Source: Pithys albifrons albifrons (taxonomy: Eukaryota; Chordata; Aves; Passeriformes; Thamnophilidae). From it: 64,000 bases of DNA. The position numbers and the translations under genes were made by a program. The stretch spans positions 6,651,001-6,715,000 of the forward strand of contig NC_092474.1 of the NCBI RefSeq assembly GCF_047495875.1, in the 5' to 3' direction. Positions 32,302 to 45,661 of the stretch are shown here, in pieces; position 1 is the first letter of the stretch; the number at the start of each line of letters is the position of its first letter. The notes under the pieces were generated by a model. It was not told where the DNA came from. It worked only from the letters and a program-made list of their open reading frames with translations, and made no database searches.

Positions 32302-35300
32302 AGCCAGACTTCTCATGGTTGGCAAACTGCACTGTCAGCACAGAGGGAGAGAAAAGCTGGATCCTGCAACAAAACCCTTCCTGATGCTGATTCCTTCTCT
32401 GCTCCTTCTGGGTCTGCTGGAGATATTTCTTGCTGGGCAATCAAAGAGGCTGAATCACCACTTTGTAAGCATTGGGTTACATTTACAATGCAACATTCCC
32501 CACAATATCCACTGTAAATGTCTCAGCCTCAGAGTCAGCTCTGTACAATTACCAGGTGCCAAACCAGAACGCTGGATTTGGAAGCCTCCCTGCAGTAACT
32601 CTGGAGCTCCTCTGGAATGAGGGAGCACACCTGGGATTCCAGGCCACTCACTGCTTAAATACAACCATTTTGGAGCAATGAATTCCCATCTCTCTGCACT
32701 GAAATGGGAAGTGAACTTCCCTGTGACCCTCAACTGCAAATTCCACATGTTCTGTCAGCCCTGATGCATTTATTGAATGAGCAGCAATTCAGACTCCAAC
32801 ACCCCAGAAAGCACCAGAGGCATTTGTGAACAAAGCAAATCACACCCTGCAAATAAATCACTGTGGTGCTGATGGAACATCTCTGCCCTGGCCACTGCTA
32901 AAGCAAACTAAACACTGCACCAGAACTGAACTGCTCTGTTCAGGATGACACCGTGGAACTGGAGGCATCTTCAGGCATCGCTGAGGTTGAAATGAAGAGA
33001 ATTTAAGAATGAATTTATACATAAACAGAAATAAACATAATTAAGAATTTAAGATTTCAATAGAATAAGGGTTGACATTTGATTACTGGTTCAACATAGC
33101 AATTAGAGAAAGGGAGCATTTAAAAACATGACTTCAAGTTTTATTTTGTCTTCCACAAACCATTGATTTTTATGTCAATTAATCAAGTAATGTAATGACC
33201 TGAATACAGAGTTCAGATACATCACTGCTATGGGAAAAGACATTATTTAATTCAACGTTTATCTTGCCAAGTGCCATCAAATCATATTTATTTGGGTTAT
33301 GAGACACTCTGCTCACTGCCAGCATCAAAACATGTGTGCTGGTGCGTGCCCATCAAACCAGTGCTTTGTACTCACTTTTAAAGGTAGAAAAAAAGTTTGT
33401 ATTGAAACTCAGTTGATCAGGTAGAAAAAAATAATAAGAATCCAGGCCTTTCTCTCAGGTCTGTTGTTTGCAGATGCTGGCATAGGAAATAAAAATTTAT
33501 TAAGAAAATAAGCAAGAATATCTCCTAATTTGTAGAGGATCCTCATGGCATTCTGCTCCAGCTCCTTCCAGCCCAACCCAATATAACCACCACAGGAATT
33601 CCAGGCAGATAAACCCCTCCCAAAGGTGAACACTCATCCTACATGAACCTCACAGCCTCAGTGTCTTATACCATGTTTGTAACAGAAATGTGAATTTTAC
33701 AGGCACAGATGCTTGAAGAAGAGCTTCAGTTTAGTTTGTTCAGTAAACAGAGTGGATGGAAGCAGTTCTTGCCCTCCTGAAGTGCCCTCCCAGCTCCCAC
33801 CAGGGTAACTCAGGGTGTCCCTGTGCACACAAGTTCTGGGAGGTGTTTAACTCAGACACAGTTTGGTTGTGCTGCCACCAAGCCAGCCAGGCCAGGCTGC
33901 AGCGTGGTGGGACAGGAGCCCCCGGGGGTGACACAGCTCTGCCCAGAGTGACACTGACGGGACAAGCACAGCTTGGAACAAACCGCGCCTGGCGAGTCCC
34001 ACAGACTGGAATGTGCGCACAGGATCCCAGGGCCCGATAAACCCTCCAGCTCTGCTTCTGAGGGCACTGCTTTGGACAGACAGGCCTTAGTCTGACACAG
34101 CCACTGAGACAAACAAACCCAGGGATGTCCCAGCTGGTCCCCAGGCTGTGACACACACTGGGCATTGTCACCCCTGGCCCACCATCACCCCACGGGCTGA
34201 GGGTGCCCCAGAAACAGCTCCTGGGCTCCTGTGCCTTCCAAAGGGAATCCTTGTTTCCCTCAGAACTCCAAGGAAGCTTCTCCCGCCTTGAGCACTGACA
34301 GGGACTGGGGAAGTGTTTGGGAATCTATCCCAGTGCCCACAACGCTGTCCCCTGGTAAGGGGAATTACAGCCCAGCAGCAACTTTAGATTTGTTTCTGAG
34401 CTGAGATCAATAATAGATATTTATCTGCCAGGGAGATGACTTGAACTGTTTTCCATCTTAGTTCACAGATCCATATGATATTCAGGACCAAAGACTTTCA
34501 GATTATCTTTCAGTATCAGACTTAGGACAGCCAGGCCTGCACACAAATCTGTATTTCTGCTTGATTTTGAACTTGCTGGGTAATTTCAACTAAATAAAAT
34601 AAAAGGCAGGAGATTTCTAAAAAAAAACTCATAATATTCTTACAGGTGAACTGGTAGGAGGGAGACTTGTGTTTCAACAGTCCTGAGCTCCTCCCAGACT
34701 TTAGACCAGACCAACTAATTTCTGAAGCAACATGAAAAACCAGAGTATTGCCATCAACACATTTGGTAGCAGCTGGTTATCAGTTTGTTTGGAAATAATA
34801 CAAAATTAAAATATAATACAGTTAGGAAGGCAACCATTTATGAGACCCAAATCCACTGAGGGCTTCAGGGACATGGCTAAGCTGGTAAAGAAGACACAGG
34901 GCTGGTTTCCTACCTTGGGAAGTGCAGGATATCCACTGCAAATGGTACAAACAGGATTCTCCCAGCACATGCCTGGGAAAGGAGGGGTAAATTCCTGTAA
35001 GAAACTGCACTAAGAAGAAGATGAATCAGATCAAAGATAGTAAGAGGCTTAGGAGCTGAAAGCATCAGTCAGATATTACAGCAATGCTGTGAGGAAGGCA
35101 ATTCATCAAACCTTCTGCTCTGCTTATGGAATTTAATTCTGCATCAAGGGCATTTTAAGTCACCTCATCTTATCTTTCTAGAACCTGCTGTGCTCACTCA
35201 CATTCCTGAATGCCTCGAGACACTCAGTAAAAAAATAAACTATTGGAATACAAAGACTGCTGAATACAAAGCAAAAAAACCCCTATTTTGGGCTGGCAAT

Positions 35301-36529
35301 TTGCAGGTAATTTTTTTGCCAATCTATTGCAATTTCAAACACAGACTGCTCAGTTTCTTTTAAATGATTCCTCCTGTCTTTAATTAATCAGGAAGAGCTG
35401 GTAGCTGTTAACATGATGCAAACTCCAACACTTCAAGTTGCCACTGTACACATGGATTATAAAAACATCACTGCTATGGTCTATTAAAAGATCAGAAAGC
35501 ACATGATGCTCCTCAGCACATCATTCCCTACGGAATGAGTCAAGGACTGAGGAGTAGAAGAAGTTTGCAACTGAGAAAGTAAATAGTTGCCACCTCTTCT
35601 GTCAGCCCATCATCATCACTTACTACTTTGCCTACATTTCCCCAAGGAAATTCTTGTCTTTCCCAAATCCCCTCCATTTTGATAATAACTTTTAACTGCC
35701 CAGACTGAATTCAGATGATGATAAAGCACTTCAACCACCTCAGTAAGTGCATTCAGTCACAATAAAATGATGATTTTGGAATAGTAGAGCATCGAGTTTG
35801 TTATCTGGGATTTAAAGTTTAAATGAAACTTTGAGAAGGAAAACACTTCCCCCGTCAGTCTCAAAACCCCAAACCATTTAAAGACACAAAAGCTTCTCCC
35901 TAATACAATTACAACTGAAGCAGCTGAAACAAAGATGCTGCTTTTTATAGCAAGGATTTAATTTTGATAGACTTGGTGAAACTGTAACTGTTTCACACTC
36001 AGGGAAAACACAAGTCAGCAGTCCCTTTTTAGCTCCCCATGTTCTGAACCTTTTAAATTAGCACCGTGACTGTTGTGGTGCTGGCACAGACCAAAGTACA
36101 AGCACAAACTCAGAACTCAGATAAATATTGCTGTGATTGAGTGGATGCTGCTGCCAAGGAGAGCAGCAGAATGAGAGTGTCAAATGAGCTAATTCTATAA
36201 AATACTGAGTTCCTCTCTTTGCCTTGCAACTTCCTCTCATAAGAAGCTAAAAATATAGACAGTAAGATTATAAAGATCAGGGGAAATTAATAGCTCTTAA
36301 TGGGATTTCTTCTGCAAACAGTAGAGTCTTATAAATGAAAAGAATGTATTCTATTCACCCAGGAGTCTTCTGAGTTTGTACAAACAATCAATGAGACATT
36401 CCAGGTGGAAAAACTCCAGTGGGTGTTAAAGTAGAAACTTGTACAGCCTGTTCTGAGATCCATCTTCTAAATCCTTCACAGCCTTTTGGAGCCAGATCCC
36501 AGGGTCAGGCACACGAGTGCAACATCAGG

Positions 36530-36603
36530 AGGTGGACCAAGGGTTGGACTTGATGATCTCAGAGGTCTTTTCCAAGCCAATCGATTCTGTGATTCACTGA
36601 TTC
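36530..36603 (+). mobile_element. CR1 3' tip
   Basis: Short fragment with gtggaccaagggttggactt, gatgatctcagaggtctttt and attctgtgattc, the last about 70 bp of a CR1 copy. Confidence 0.8.
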
Positions 36604-38260
36604 TACACGTGTGTGGAGAACACACACCTGGACAAGCCCTGACATGGCAGGAGGGGTTTGAATCACCAGGGAACTGCTGCCAAAGCTCTGCTGGGGCTCA
36701 GTGAAATGGTTGCTCCAGCAGAAACTGGAGCTGAGATTACAGCTAATGCAGTAGATAATTGCCTTTCATTAAATAACAAAACACCAGCCAGCTGAGGCAT
36801 TTCCAAACATGCTGCTCCAATAAGGATTCCAGGGAGTTACTTTTCATACGTGCCAGCAGAGCCAGCAGTCCCCAGGGAATGCCAAGGGACTCAACAAGAG
36901 CTGCATTCATTCATGGTCGTCATGTTCAAACATCAGAAAACTTGCATTCAACATACAGAGTTAACATCTGACCCCAGTGTTTTAGAAAAGCAGTTCTGAA
37001 AAATCATATTGGCAAGGCAGATCACTCTGCTTCTTTTTAAGGAGGATCTGTTTTGAAATAGTGTCTCCCAAGAAAAACTTTAACAGGGCTAAAAGGATAA
37101 AGGGAGGAACACTAAAGGAATTATACAATCTGCCCAAGCTGAGTAAATAAAGGCAATTATTTATCCTGGATTTCACATTCAGAAGATGGTAAAGTAACTG
37201 TAACTCAGGAAATCTCCAGGAGCTCTTGGAAGTCACAGCAATCAGAAGAGAGAGCTCTGCTCCTTCCTGCAGCATAATCACATGAGGAAAGAGGTTGTTA
37301 TTCCCTACAGGATACATCTGGGATAAGGATAGGAGGATACAAGGCAGCTGGTTTTCTGCCCTCACTAGAAAGCTGAGATCTTCTCTTTAAGAGAAACCAT
37401 GAAAATTACATAAAACTCTTTCTTCTGCCAAGTAACATCTCCTTCTTGATCCCTAAAGATACAGACATTTGAGGTCACATTTCCAGGCTTTTCTCCTCCA
37501 GCCACCTCATCCCTCTCCCTTCAATACACACACAGCTTTAGTGCACTCCAGCACAGACAGAAAGTCTTCCAGCACATGTTTAAGGGCTAGACAGGAGGAG
37601 AACCCTGAAATCTCATCATTTTACACCAAGAATCAACAATCCTTAGCATGCAAACGCAGACGTGTTGTACCTGAGAAGTCACACATTCCTTGGGCTACAT
37701 GTTGCTGTTTGGGTGGAGGGAGGGATTTGCTTTGCTCTCTCCCTGCCTGTTGCAGCAGGTGCACACAGACACACACACCAGAAAAACATCTCTCTGCCGT
37801 TGCTGGTTTCAGAATTACATACATATTTCTGCTTGCTCTTTGCAAAGCAGCCACCAAAAAGGTATTTCCTCTTTTGCACCTCTTTTCTTTCTTCTTCCTA
37901 CGTGTTAACACAGGTATCACATGTTTTAAAATCCTTCTGCTCAAAGATCTCAGAGCAACCTGTGAACTCGGGTAAAACCCTGCCCTTGCCGCACACTGGG
38001 TGAGTGAAGGGTCACAAGCCGTGTCACAGTCAGATTTTCAAACATACACAACCCCAGACTAATTCTTCCTCCCCACGCCCTGCTTTGGAAGAGACTTCCT
38101 CGGTGCCGGCTTCTGTTTGTTTATATTTTTAAAACACGGGATCGGAACAAAAGACGTTGTGATGAGAGGCAAAACCAACTCCTGCTTTCCATGCAGCAGG
38201 AGCCACCTTTCCCTGAGAGTGAGAGCGAGCAGCAATTACCTTGTGCCCCTTAGCAGAGAT

Positions 38261-38460
38261 GATGGCACAGGACGGGAGCGCGGCATGGCCCGAGGAAGCA
38301 CCGCTATGGGGCGGAGGAAGCAGCGCTATGGGGCAGCGATGGCACAGGACAGGAGCATGGCATGGCCCGAGGAAGCAGCGCTATGGGGCGGAGGGAGCAG
38401 CGCTATGGGGCGGCGATGGCACAGACAGCAGCACAGCATGGCCCGAGGAAGCAGCACCCT
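38261..38460. repeat. 77-bp minisatellite, about 2.6 copies, near CLIP1 promoter
   Basis: gatggcacaggac...catggcccgaggaagca...gctatggggcgg recurs at 77-bp spacing (38,261, 38,338, 38,415), with an internal gctatggggcgg(a/c)g sub-repeat. It lies in intron 1 a few hundred bp inside the proposed first exon. Confidence 0.85.
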
Positions 38461-38710
38461 AGCGGGAAGCAGGAGGGGCCTGGAGCGGCGCCTGTTCCCG
38501 GGAATGCCGCGGCTCCAAGCCCGGCTGTAACATGGCAGCGAAGGCTCCCGAGCCACCTGCAGGGACACAAGGGCAGCTCACCTGCAAACCAGGCGCCCAA
38601 GGAACAACACAGCGATGGGGAGCGGGCGTAAAACGGGGAAAAAACACATAAAGACCGAGGTAAACTATACAGCAAACCATTCACCGGTAAAATATCAGGA
38701 TGGAAGCGCA

Positions 38711-38730
38711 GGATGCTGGGAATTGCAGGT
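38711..38730 (-). promoter_or_regulatory. Possible ZNF143/Staf-type site near CLIP1 promoter
   Basis: On the minus strand this reads ACCTGCAATTCCCAGCATCC, close to the promoter motif ACTACAATTCCCAGCATGC bound by ZNF143 in vertebrates. It sits about 45 bp inside the donor of the proposed first exon. It is a motif match only. Confidence 0.4.
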
Positions 38731-38774
38731 CGGCGATTACAGAGGAATATATAAAGAATATTCACAGCTCTTAC

Positions 38775-38985
38775 CCACAGAAGAGCCGCTCAGGCCGGCA
38801 GTGAACACACATAGCGCCGCAGCGACCAGGGCCGAATCCCTGCGGGTCCCCTGCCCCTCTCGGCCCCGTGGGGACGCCGCTCCCGCTCCCTCCCGGCCCC
38901 GGCGGGGCTGAGGCGGCCGAGCCCTCGCGCCTGGCCCGGGCCCGGGCCCGGCCCCGGCGGGGCGGCACAGCACAGCACGGCACGG
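38775..38985 (-). other. CLIP1: CLIP1 non-coding first exon (approximate 5' end)
   Basis: A strong donor (TGTGG|GTAAGAG, GT at 38,774-38,773) lies at the edge of the CpG island, about 10 kb upstream of the start-codon exon. This fits a non-coding CLIP1 exon 1. The upstream limit (transcription start) cannot be read from sequence and is approximate. An alternative first exon elsewhere in the island is possible. Confidence 0.5.
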
Positions 38986-39800
38986 CACGTGTGGCGGCCG
39001 CTCAACAGCCCCGGCCCGGCCCGACGCTGCCCGCGACCCTCAGAGCCTTCAGGGTCCCTCAGAACCCCTGAGAACTCCTCATGGCCCCTCAGAACCGTCA
39101 TGGCCCCTCACAGCTCCCATGGCCCCCCAGCGCCGAGCCCCGGCCCCTCAGAGGCCCCCCCACGGCCCCTCAGAGCCCCCACGACCCCCTGAGAGCCCTT
39201 CACAGCCCTCACGGCCCCTCAGAGCCCCCCAGCACCAAGCCCCGTCCCCTCAGTGCCCCCACGGCCCCTCACAGCCCTTCACAGCCCTCATGTCCCCTCA
39301 GAGCCCTCACGGGCCCCCGCGCCGAGCCCCGTCCCCTCAGACCCGCCCGTGCTGCCGCACGGGAAGCGCGGAGGCCCCGGGGCGGCGGCGGCTTCCCCGC
39401 GCTGTCTCCCTCCCTCCCGCCCCGCGCGGGCCCCGCCAGCGGCTCCCTCAGCTCCGGCCCCGCCGCCTCCTGTTCCTCCTCACCCCGCCAGAGTCGGGCT
39501 CTGCTCCTGCCTGCGCCTCCTGCCCGCGCCCCGGTGCCGCCGCTCCTGCCCCGCTGTCCCTCTGCAGCGGCGCCGCCCCGGCTCGCAGGGGGCGGAACGG
39601 GGCGGGCACAACGTCTGCGCCCGCCGGGGCGGGGACTGCGGAGCGGCGGCACCAGCGGTGGGACCGCGATACCCCCGCGATCCCCTCGCAGCGCCTCCAT
39701 CGTCGCCTTTGTCCGCCCCCGCTTTGTCCGCCCCGGGGAAGGGCTGGCGGTGCCCGGGGAAGGCACCGAGGGTCGCGGGGCCGCCGATCAGGAGCGCTGC
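38790..39800. promoter_or_regulatory. CpG island, CLIP1 promoter region
   Basis: About 1 kb of very GC-rich, CpG-dense sequence at the 5' end of CLIP1, in sharp contrast to the AT-rich introns. It contains several GC-box-like ggggcgg motifs. A divergent plus-strand transcript is possible but not shown. Part of it (39,060-39,340) is a degenerate cagagcccccacggcccct-type repeat. Confidence 0.8.
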
Positions 39801-39804
39801 GGCA

Positions 39805-40160
39805 GCGCCGGGAGGGTGGGTGGGAAAGGGAGAGGGTGGGCACGGACAGGGGGAGAGGGTGGGCATGGACAGGAGAAAGAGGGTGGGCATGGACAGGAGG
39901 GAGAGGGTGGGTAGGGAGGGAAAGGGTGGGCACGAACAGGGTGAGAGGATGGGTGGGAAGGGAGAGGGTGGGCACGGGCAGGGGGAGAGGGTTGGCAAGG
40001 GCAGGGAAGGGAGAGGGTGGGTGGGAAGGGAGAGGGTGGGTGGGAAGGGAAAGAGTGGGCATAGACAGGGAGGGGAAAGGGTGGGCACGAACAGGGGGAG
40101 AGAGTGGGCACGGACAGGGGAGAGGGTGGGTGGGAAGGAAGAGTGTGGGCACGGATAGGA
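39805..40160. repeat. G-rich minisatellite beside the CLIP1 CpG island
   Basis: Irregular units of gggagagggtgggcacggac (about 20-25 bp, with gtgggtgggaaggga variants) over about 350 bp. The dense G runs on the plus strand and C runs on the minus strand could form G-quadruplexes. Open frames through it are composition artefacts. Confidence 0.85.
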
Positions 40161-40169
40161 GTGTGTGGA

Positions 40170-43100
40170 GCGCAGAGCTCTGCTGGGGGAACAACGTGGC
40201 TGTCTGCTGCTTCGCTCCATTTTCCTTTTGTCCTTTTGGCAATTTGTCATCCGAAAAACGTGTCGTACTGTCTCTTTCTGTTCCGTGTGTTTATTGTGCT
40301 GGTGTCGCATACTGGGAGCTGCCGTTATCCCGCTGCTGGAGCCCCGCGGCTGGAGCAGCAGCGACATCGGCACCCCAGGGTAAGGCCAGTGGGCTCGGCT
40401 GGCCCGGACAGCCCCGCTGATTGTCACCTTTGTCACCTGCACTCAGAAGGCACAGCCCCGCTGTTCATCACCTTTGTCAGGACCACAGAGCCAGCCCGGC
40501 TCAGCCCCGGAGCGCGCTGGGTTGTGCTCGATGCCACCCCAACAAAAGGGCGGTGATGGGAGGGCAGGCCGGGCTGGGCACTGACCGCAGCCTGAGTCTC
40601 GCTCTGGCCTCGCTCTCTGGTGCTAACCCAGCACATAATGGTTCCCACTGCATCAGCATTTAGCAATGTTTGTTAGAATTTCACTTCCTAAACGTGAAAG
40701 ACAATCTCTTGCTGTGGCCATTGGATGGTGAAACAGATACTGCAATCCATGTACAGCCACCCCTCTTTTCCCCTGCAAAATTTGATAAAAGTTTCGCTGA
40801 ACAAGGACTCCAGGGTTTAAATATTGGGTTGTGTTTAGAAGTGCAGAGCCAGCAAAGAACTGCATTCAAAAACATGACCCTGCAGCTCCTGGCTGTGGAA
40901 ACAACCCCTAACACAAAAACTGCCATTAGGGTAAAAACTGGACGGTCAGACCAACTTTATAGAAAAATTGGCATAAAATATCTGCTGGCTTGAGTGTTCC
41001 AGGGGTGAACCTTTGTGTTTGTACCTGGTGCTGTACATTTGAGCTTCTGTATTGATCTGGTGCCAATGTAGGCAGAGCTTTCCCTAAATTTATCTACTAT
41101 TTGCCAGCATTCATTTTTTTTTGTCTCCCAGTTAATTTGTCACCATTTAAGTCCATTTCAAGTTCAGTGCACAGCATTAAAATTTCACAAGCAATATTAG
41201 ACTGATGTATCTAGAACAGAGCACGACTACAAGTCGTTGTTGAGGGTGGAAGCAAAGAGTTGCAGCTTTGGACTTATGTAGAACTTGTAATGAAGTGGAA
41301 GCAGCAACAGTGTGAAATAACAGATGAAACATTGTTCAAATGTGTAAGTTTCTTTACTCCCTTGCAAGGCTGTGGTAAGAATGTCCTTCACTAAAGCAAG
41401 AATTGAGGATGATGTCACACAGATCAAGTGAATGTGCTGCTGGTTTTTCAGGTAATTTCCAACTGATCAGACTCATCTTCAAGATCAAAGTAGCCCAGTA
41501 GGAAACAAGAGAGTTCATTCCATCCTTTGACCAGAATCATTTCATACCATGAAAAAGCAGCTTTGGAGCAACTGTAGCTGAGTTCATCCCAATTAGGGAT
41601 GGTTGGCAGCCTCTGTGTGCCAGTTTGCACCAGTAGGTCACTGCCAGTTTGGAGGAGTCACTATAAAGAATTGCTGGTACTACAAACCACACTCCTGTAA
41701 AGGATTAGATGTGATGGAAAGCCAGGATATCTTCGATTCCAGTCCTAGTGGTTCTTATTTTCTGTTCTGCATGATCAGATCAGCCCACACATAATATTTT
41801 CCTAACTCCAGAAACAGGAATTGCTGGATGCTCCAGGGAAATTTGGGATGCTGACATAACTACTGGCATCCTGGCCACAAGTACAAGGCTGGCTTCAGAA
41901 TTCAAATTGTTCTCTTCAGTGATGTGGGAACACCAGTTGCAATTGTTTCTTTCTTCAGATTTCTGAAGAGTCCAAAATGGTTGAGGCTTTTTGAATCACT
42001 AAAATGTTGTTCTTCAAGAGCTGCATTTAAGGATCTCTTGACTTGAGAATTCCATTTTTCTTTTCAGTGGGATGTCTCCACCCAAGTATGAAGATTTTGA
42101 GTACAGGATTTTTAATTCATTGAATGATCACTTCAATATGTACATCTGGCAGTTCCTGCACAGAACTGATGGTCACATCTGCTACAGAAAAAGCAGCTAA
42201 TTGCTTTTTCTCTCTCTTTTTCTTTTTTTAATCACAGAAGTGCTGCTTCAAAAATCCCAGCACAGGAACTTGCCCTGCTATTTTCTAGAGTTTCTTTTCT
42301 GTAAAGGCTGCAAGTCTTCCCATTCCTGATGTGCTGCATTTGGTTTGTGCGGACAGGTTTTGGTAGCTGGAGGGGATACAGGAGGTCCAGGATGGGTCAG
42401 AGATCCACCTGCAGCCCAGGGAGGCTCAGCATGGGTCAGAGATCCACCTGCAGCCCTGGGAGGTTCTGGATGGATCGAAGATCCACCCGCAGTCCAGGGA
42501 GGCTCAGGATGGGTCAGAGATCCACCTGCAGCCCAGGGAGGTCCAGTGTGGCTTTGGTGGGCATGCAGTGTCCAGCCAAGGTCAATCCCCCACATGAACT
42601 TACTGGTTTCCCTCCCCACTTCAGCCAGACCAACCAGCAGCAGCACAAAAAAGCTCTTCACCCCCCTGCTCTTTGTTGGTGTTAACACAGGACAAGCTTT
42701 TTACATTATTTGTTCTACCCAACATGGGTAAAACAGTAGAAAACAGTATTTAAACTAATAAGGGAAGGATCCTTTCTGCATGGTGGTTTAAACAAGATGC
42801 TCAAATTAACAATAATATTCATTTGATGTGTTTCTTTTCACAGATAACTCAGAACCCAGTCTGTTCATAAGAGGGACTATGCAGATCATTCTACCACTTA
42901 TGTAAATACCAACAAAAGCTGAATTCTCACCTACAGAGAAGCAAAGCAGGACTTTGTTCCTATCAAGTGATGAATTCTAAAGAAAGGGCAAATGAATGTG
43001 TATTCAGTCACCTAAATATACACTCTAAAAAAGCTTATGTAACATCTTTGCTGCCTGTAGTTAACTCAAGTTTAGGAAGTCTCCAATTGTCACTCAGTAA

Positions 43101-45600
43101 TTACCACTTAATTAAATCCATCCTGTTTTTAAGCTACTCTGGGGATCACGACCAGTTCCTACATCTGATTTAGCCCCTGCCTCCCCCAAAATGGGACTCT
43201 CCCCTGGATTCTTGGGAACAGCATCAATAATCTCCACTGGCATTTTTACTTCCCAGCCCTGCTGCACACCGAGGGTACTACAGACTTCCATGGCAACTGC
43301 CACGGCATTTGGAACACTTGAGTTGCACTGGAGCTCCTGAGCTGTCTCGGGTTTGCAGTCAAAGAGCTATTTTTAGCAGCTGCCACCTCTTTCAGATATC
43401 TTCTAGAATCTCAGCTGGTTCTCTTTTCATGACGTTCTAAGGTTGTAAAAATGCCAGTTAAAAATTCAAATCTTGTGAAGAGCAACTTCCCACCTGATAC
43501 CCAGAATATTCTGCAGATTTTTTAGATGTGCAGCACCATTTTTAAACATTTTTGCTGTTCCAAATGCTGCAAATAAACACAAGGACCAAGCCAACAGGGA
43601 TCTGTGGGAAAAAGTGAGTGCTGCCTGCTCACACCATACCCACCTCAGCACAGATTTCATTACTCAGTCATTTTAAACTCTAATCTAGGTTATTATGCCA
43701 CACCCATCACCATGGGAATGGGATTTAAAAGTACCAGAAATACTTTGCTATTCAGCATTTGCTCAGAAATTCCAGTGTGATCTGATTGCAGTTCCAGTAC
43801 CCAAAGCCCCTTTGAGCAGTTACAGCTGACAGATTAAACCCCTCAGTAATTACCAACATCTTCAGTGCCACAATGCAGAGCCCTTGATAGAACAGTGAAT
43901 TACAGATAAATGGGAAGGGATGCAGATGAATGCATCCCTAATCATGAGAGAAGGAGCAGAAATAACTCCCCACCCCTAATTAACTGTCTTACAGCAGAGG
44001 TAAATACAGGAGGAGTTTTACTTACTGGTTCTGCTCAGTTTTCTCTGACTGCCAGAGAAAGGACCACTTAAAAGAGAGGCTTTAAAAGAACAAGTTAAAA
44101 GATACCTCTGAGTGCCCAGAATGTTGTATGATTACACTTATTTCAAATTAATTCTAAAATGAAACCCAGAAATGACACAGGCCCTGCCACAGGCTGGCTG
44201 TGATCAACACACGCATCAGAAAAACCTGATTTTGAGAAAAATAAGTATTGCAGGAACTTCTATAAAAGCTTTCTTCACAATTTGAAAAGCAAAAGAATAG
44301 CAAATGAAAGCATTGTAGTCACAGCTGTTTTGCTTATCTATTCTGATCGATAATTAGGGGATTGAGGATGAATTTGTTGTGAACAGAGAGAGCACAGAAG
44401 GTGATTTTCATCCTGTGGTTTCTGTGAGAGGCAGCAGCACAGGAGTCTTGTCCTGCTCCGGCAGCAGATTTCCTAAGGGCCCTGACAGACCAGCCTGCTG
44501 AGGTGTGGGGGGAGCAGTGGATGTTTGGGCCATGAGCAGCTCCACACCCAGAGGTGTGAGCACTGGGCATTGCCTCATGCCTGGCATCCCACGTGGCACA
44601 GACACAGCTCAGGCAGCTCAGGAGGGGTTGTGTCAACTGGATTTATCCAGGGAGGAGAAGGAGGAGGAGGAGGAGGCCTGGAGAGCTTTTAACTCCATGG
44701 CAAGAGGAGAAAGAGGCCTGGAGGCAGCAGCAGATCTCCACCTGCTTCCCAAGAGAGGGTCCCTTGTAGATGTGTAGAAACTGGAAGCAACTTATTGTTA
44801 ACCCCTTCTGTTACAGAAATACCATTTCTCCTATAAAACATAAAGAAAAAAGCCTTTCCTTTTAGCACACACAATGAACATTTACCTCAACTTGCTTTCC
44901 AAGTGCAGCCACACAAATGAGCTGGGGAGTTTGGGTTTCCCTGCCTGTTTAGAGGGAAATAAAAAGAAATTAAGACTTTAAATTAAAAACCTGAGGTTGC
45001 CCCAAGCATTCAAGTGTTGAATGTACCAACATCAGGCATTTTCAGGAGCTTTGGGCAATATGCACCAAGTGCAGAGCTGAGAATTTGAAAGAATGAAGTC
45101 CAATCTATCATGGTCTTTTATAAAAACCACCTTTGGACATCTCCCCTTCCCAAGTTTTCTCTTGGTTACTTGGAAATGCTTTGCTTTACTGTGGTTTACT
45201 TTGTTTTATGATGCATCTCACTTGGCTGGGAAGACTTTTCCTGCACCTATGGAAGTACAAAGGCTTTTCCAGCTCCAAGAACAGTTCCATGGATCTGGTG
45301 CTCCCTCTCTTGGCAACGTGAGCCAGGCACAGTTCCTGCACCTACAGCTCCCTCTGAAGGCAATTAAAAAGGGGAAAAAGTGTTAATCAGCAGAATTGTA
45401 TCACTTCTGATGTCCTTCAGATTATGAAAACTGAATGTTATGGCAAAGTTCTACTGAAGTAGCTAAAATAATTTTAGCAGCTTTTTGATTATAAAAATCT
45501 GAACCAAACATTTGTAACTTTTCTGAAAATACTTAAATTTATTCATCCTCCTTTGGATCAGCTTGTTTTTCTAATCATTCTCAGCAGCTAATTTTCAGAA
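40170..45600. other. Intergenic region between CLIP1 and ZCCHC8
   Basis: About 5.4 kb between the CLIP1 promoter side and the ZCCHC8 3' end. It includes a 39-bp minisatellite at 42,381-42,555 and a short GGA-rich run near 44,650-44,680. I find no coding exon, RNA gene or clear transposon. An unannotated non-coding RNA cannot be excluded. Confidence 0.65.
42381..42555. repeat. 39-bp minisatellite, 4 copies
   Basis: gggtcagagatccacctgca followed by gcccagggaggctcaggat recurs at 42,394, 42,433, 42,472 and 42,511, exactly 39 bp apart. A period of 13 codons keeps frames open in both directions, so ORFs here are not evidence of a gene. Confidence 0.92.
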
Positions 45601-45655
45601 ATCAGCAGTTTGCTGGTTTAGGACTGCAATGAAAAGCTCTTTACCTAAAAGCTCC

Positions 45656-45661
45656 TTTATT
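45656..45661 (-). terminator. ZCCHC8: Candidate ZCCHC8 poly(A) signal AATAAA
   Basis: Minus-strand AATAAA about 670 nt after the stop codon gives a 3' UTR of ordinary length. A second AATAAA occurs at 45,538-45,543. The choice between them cannot be made from sequence. Confidence 0.45.

Larger units (their letters stand above)
28823..38774 (-). other. CLIP1 intron 1 (about 10 kb)
   Basis: Non-coding sequence between the proposed first exon and the start-codon exon. It holds a CR1 fragment at 31,372-31,620, a 53-bp duplication at 32,196-32,301, a CR1 3' tip at 36,530-36,603 and a 77-bp tandem repeat at 38,261-38,460. Otherwise it is unremarkable bird intron with no supported gene. Confidence 0.7.

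Noticed and set aside
39119..40420. Open frame of 433 codons on the plus strand (and overlapping long frames on both strands)
   Set aside because: It spans a CpG island and a G-rich minisatellite where stop codons are rare in every frame. The translation is low complexity, with no domain, no splice structure and no similarity I recognise.
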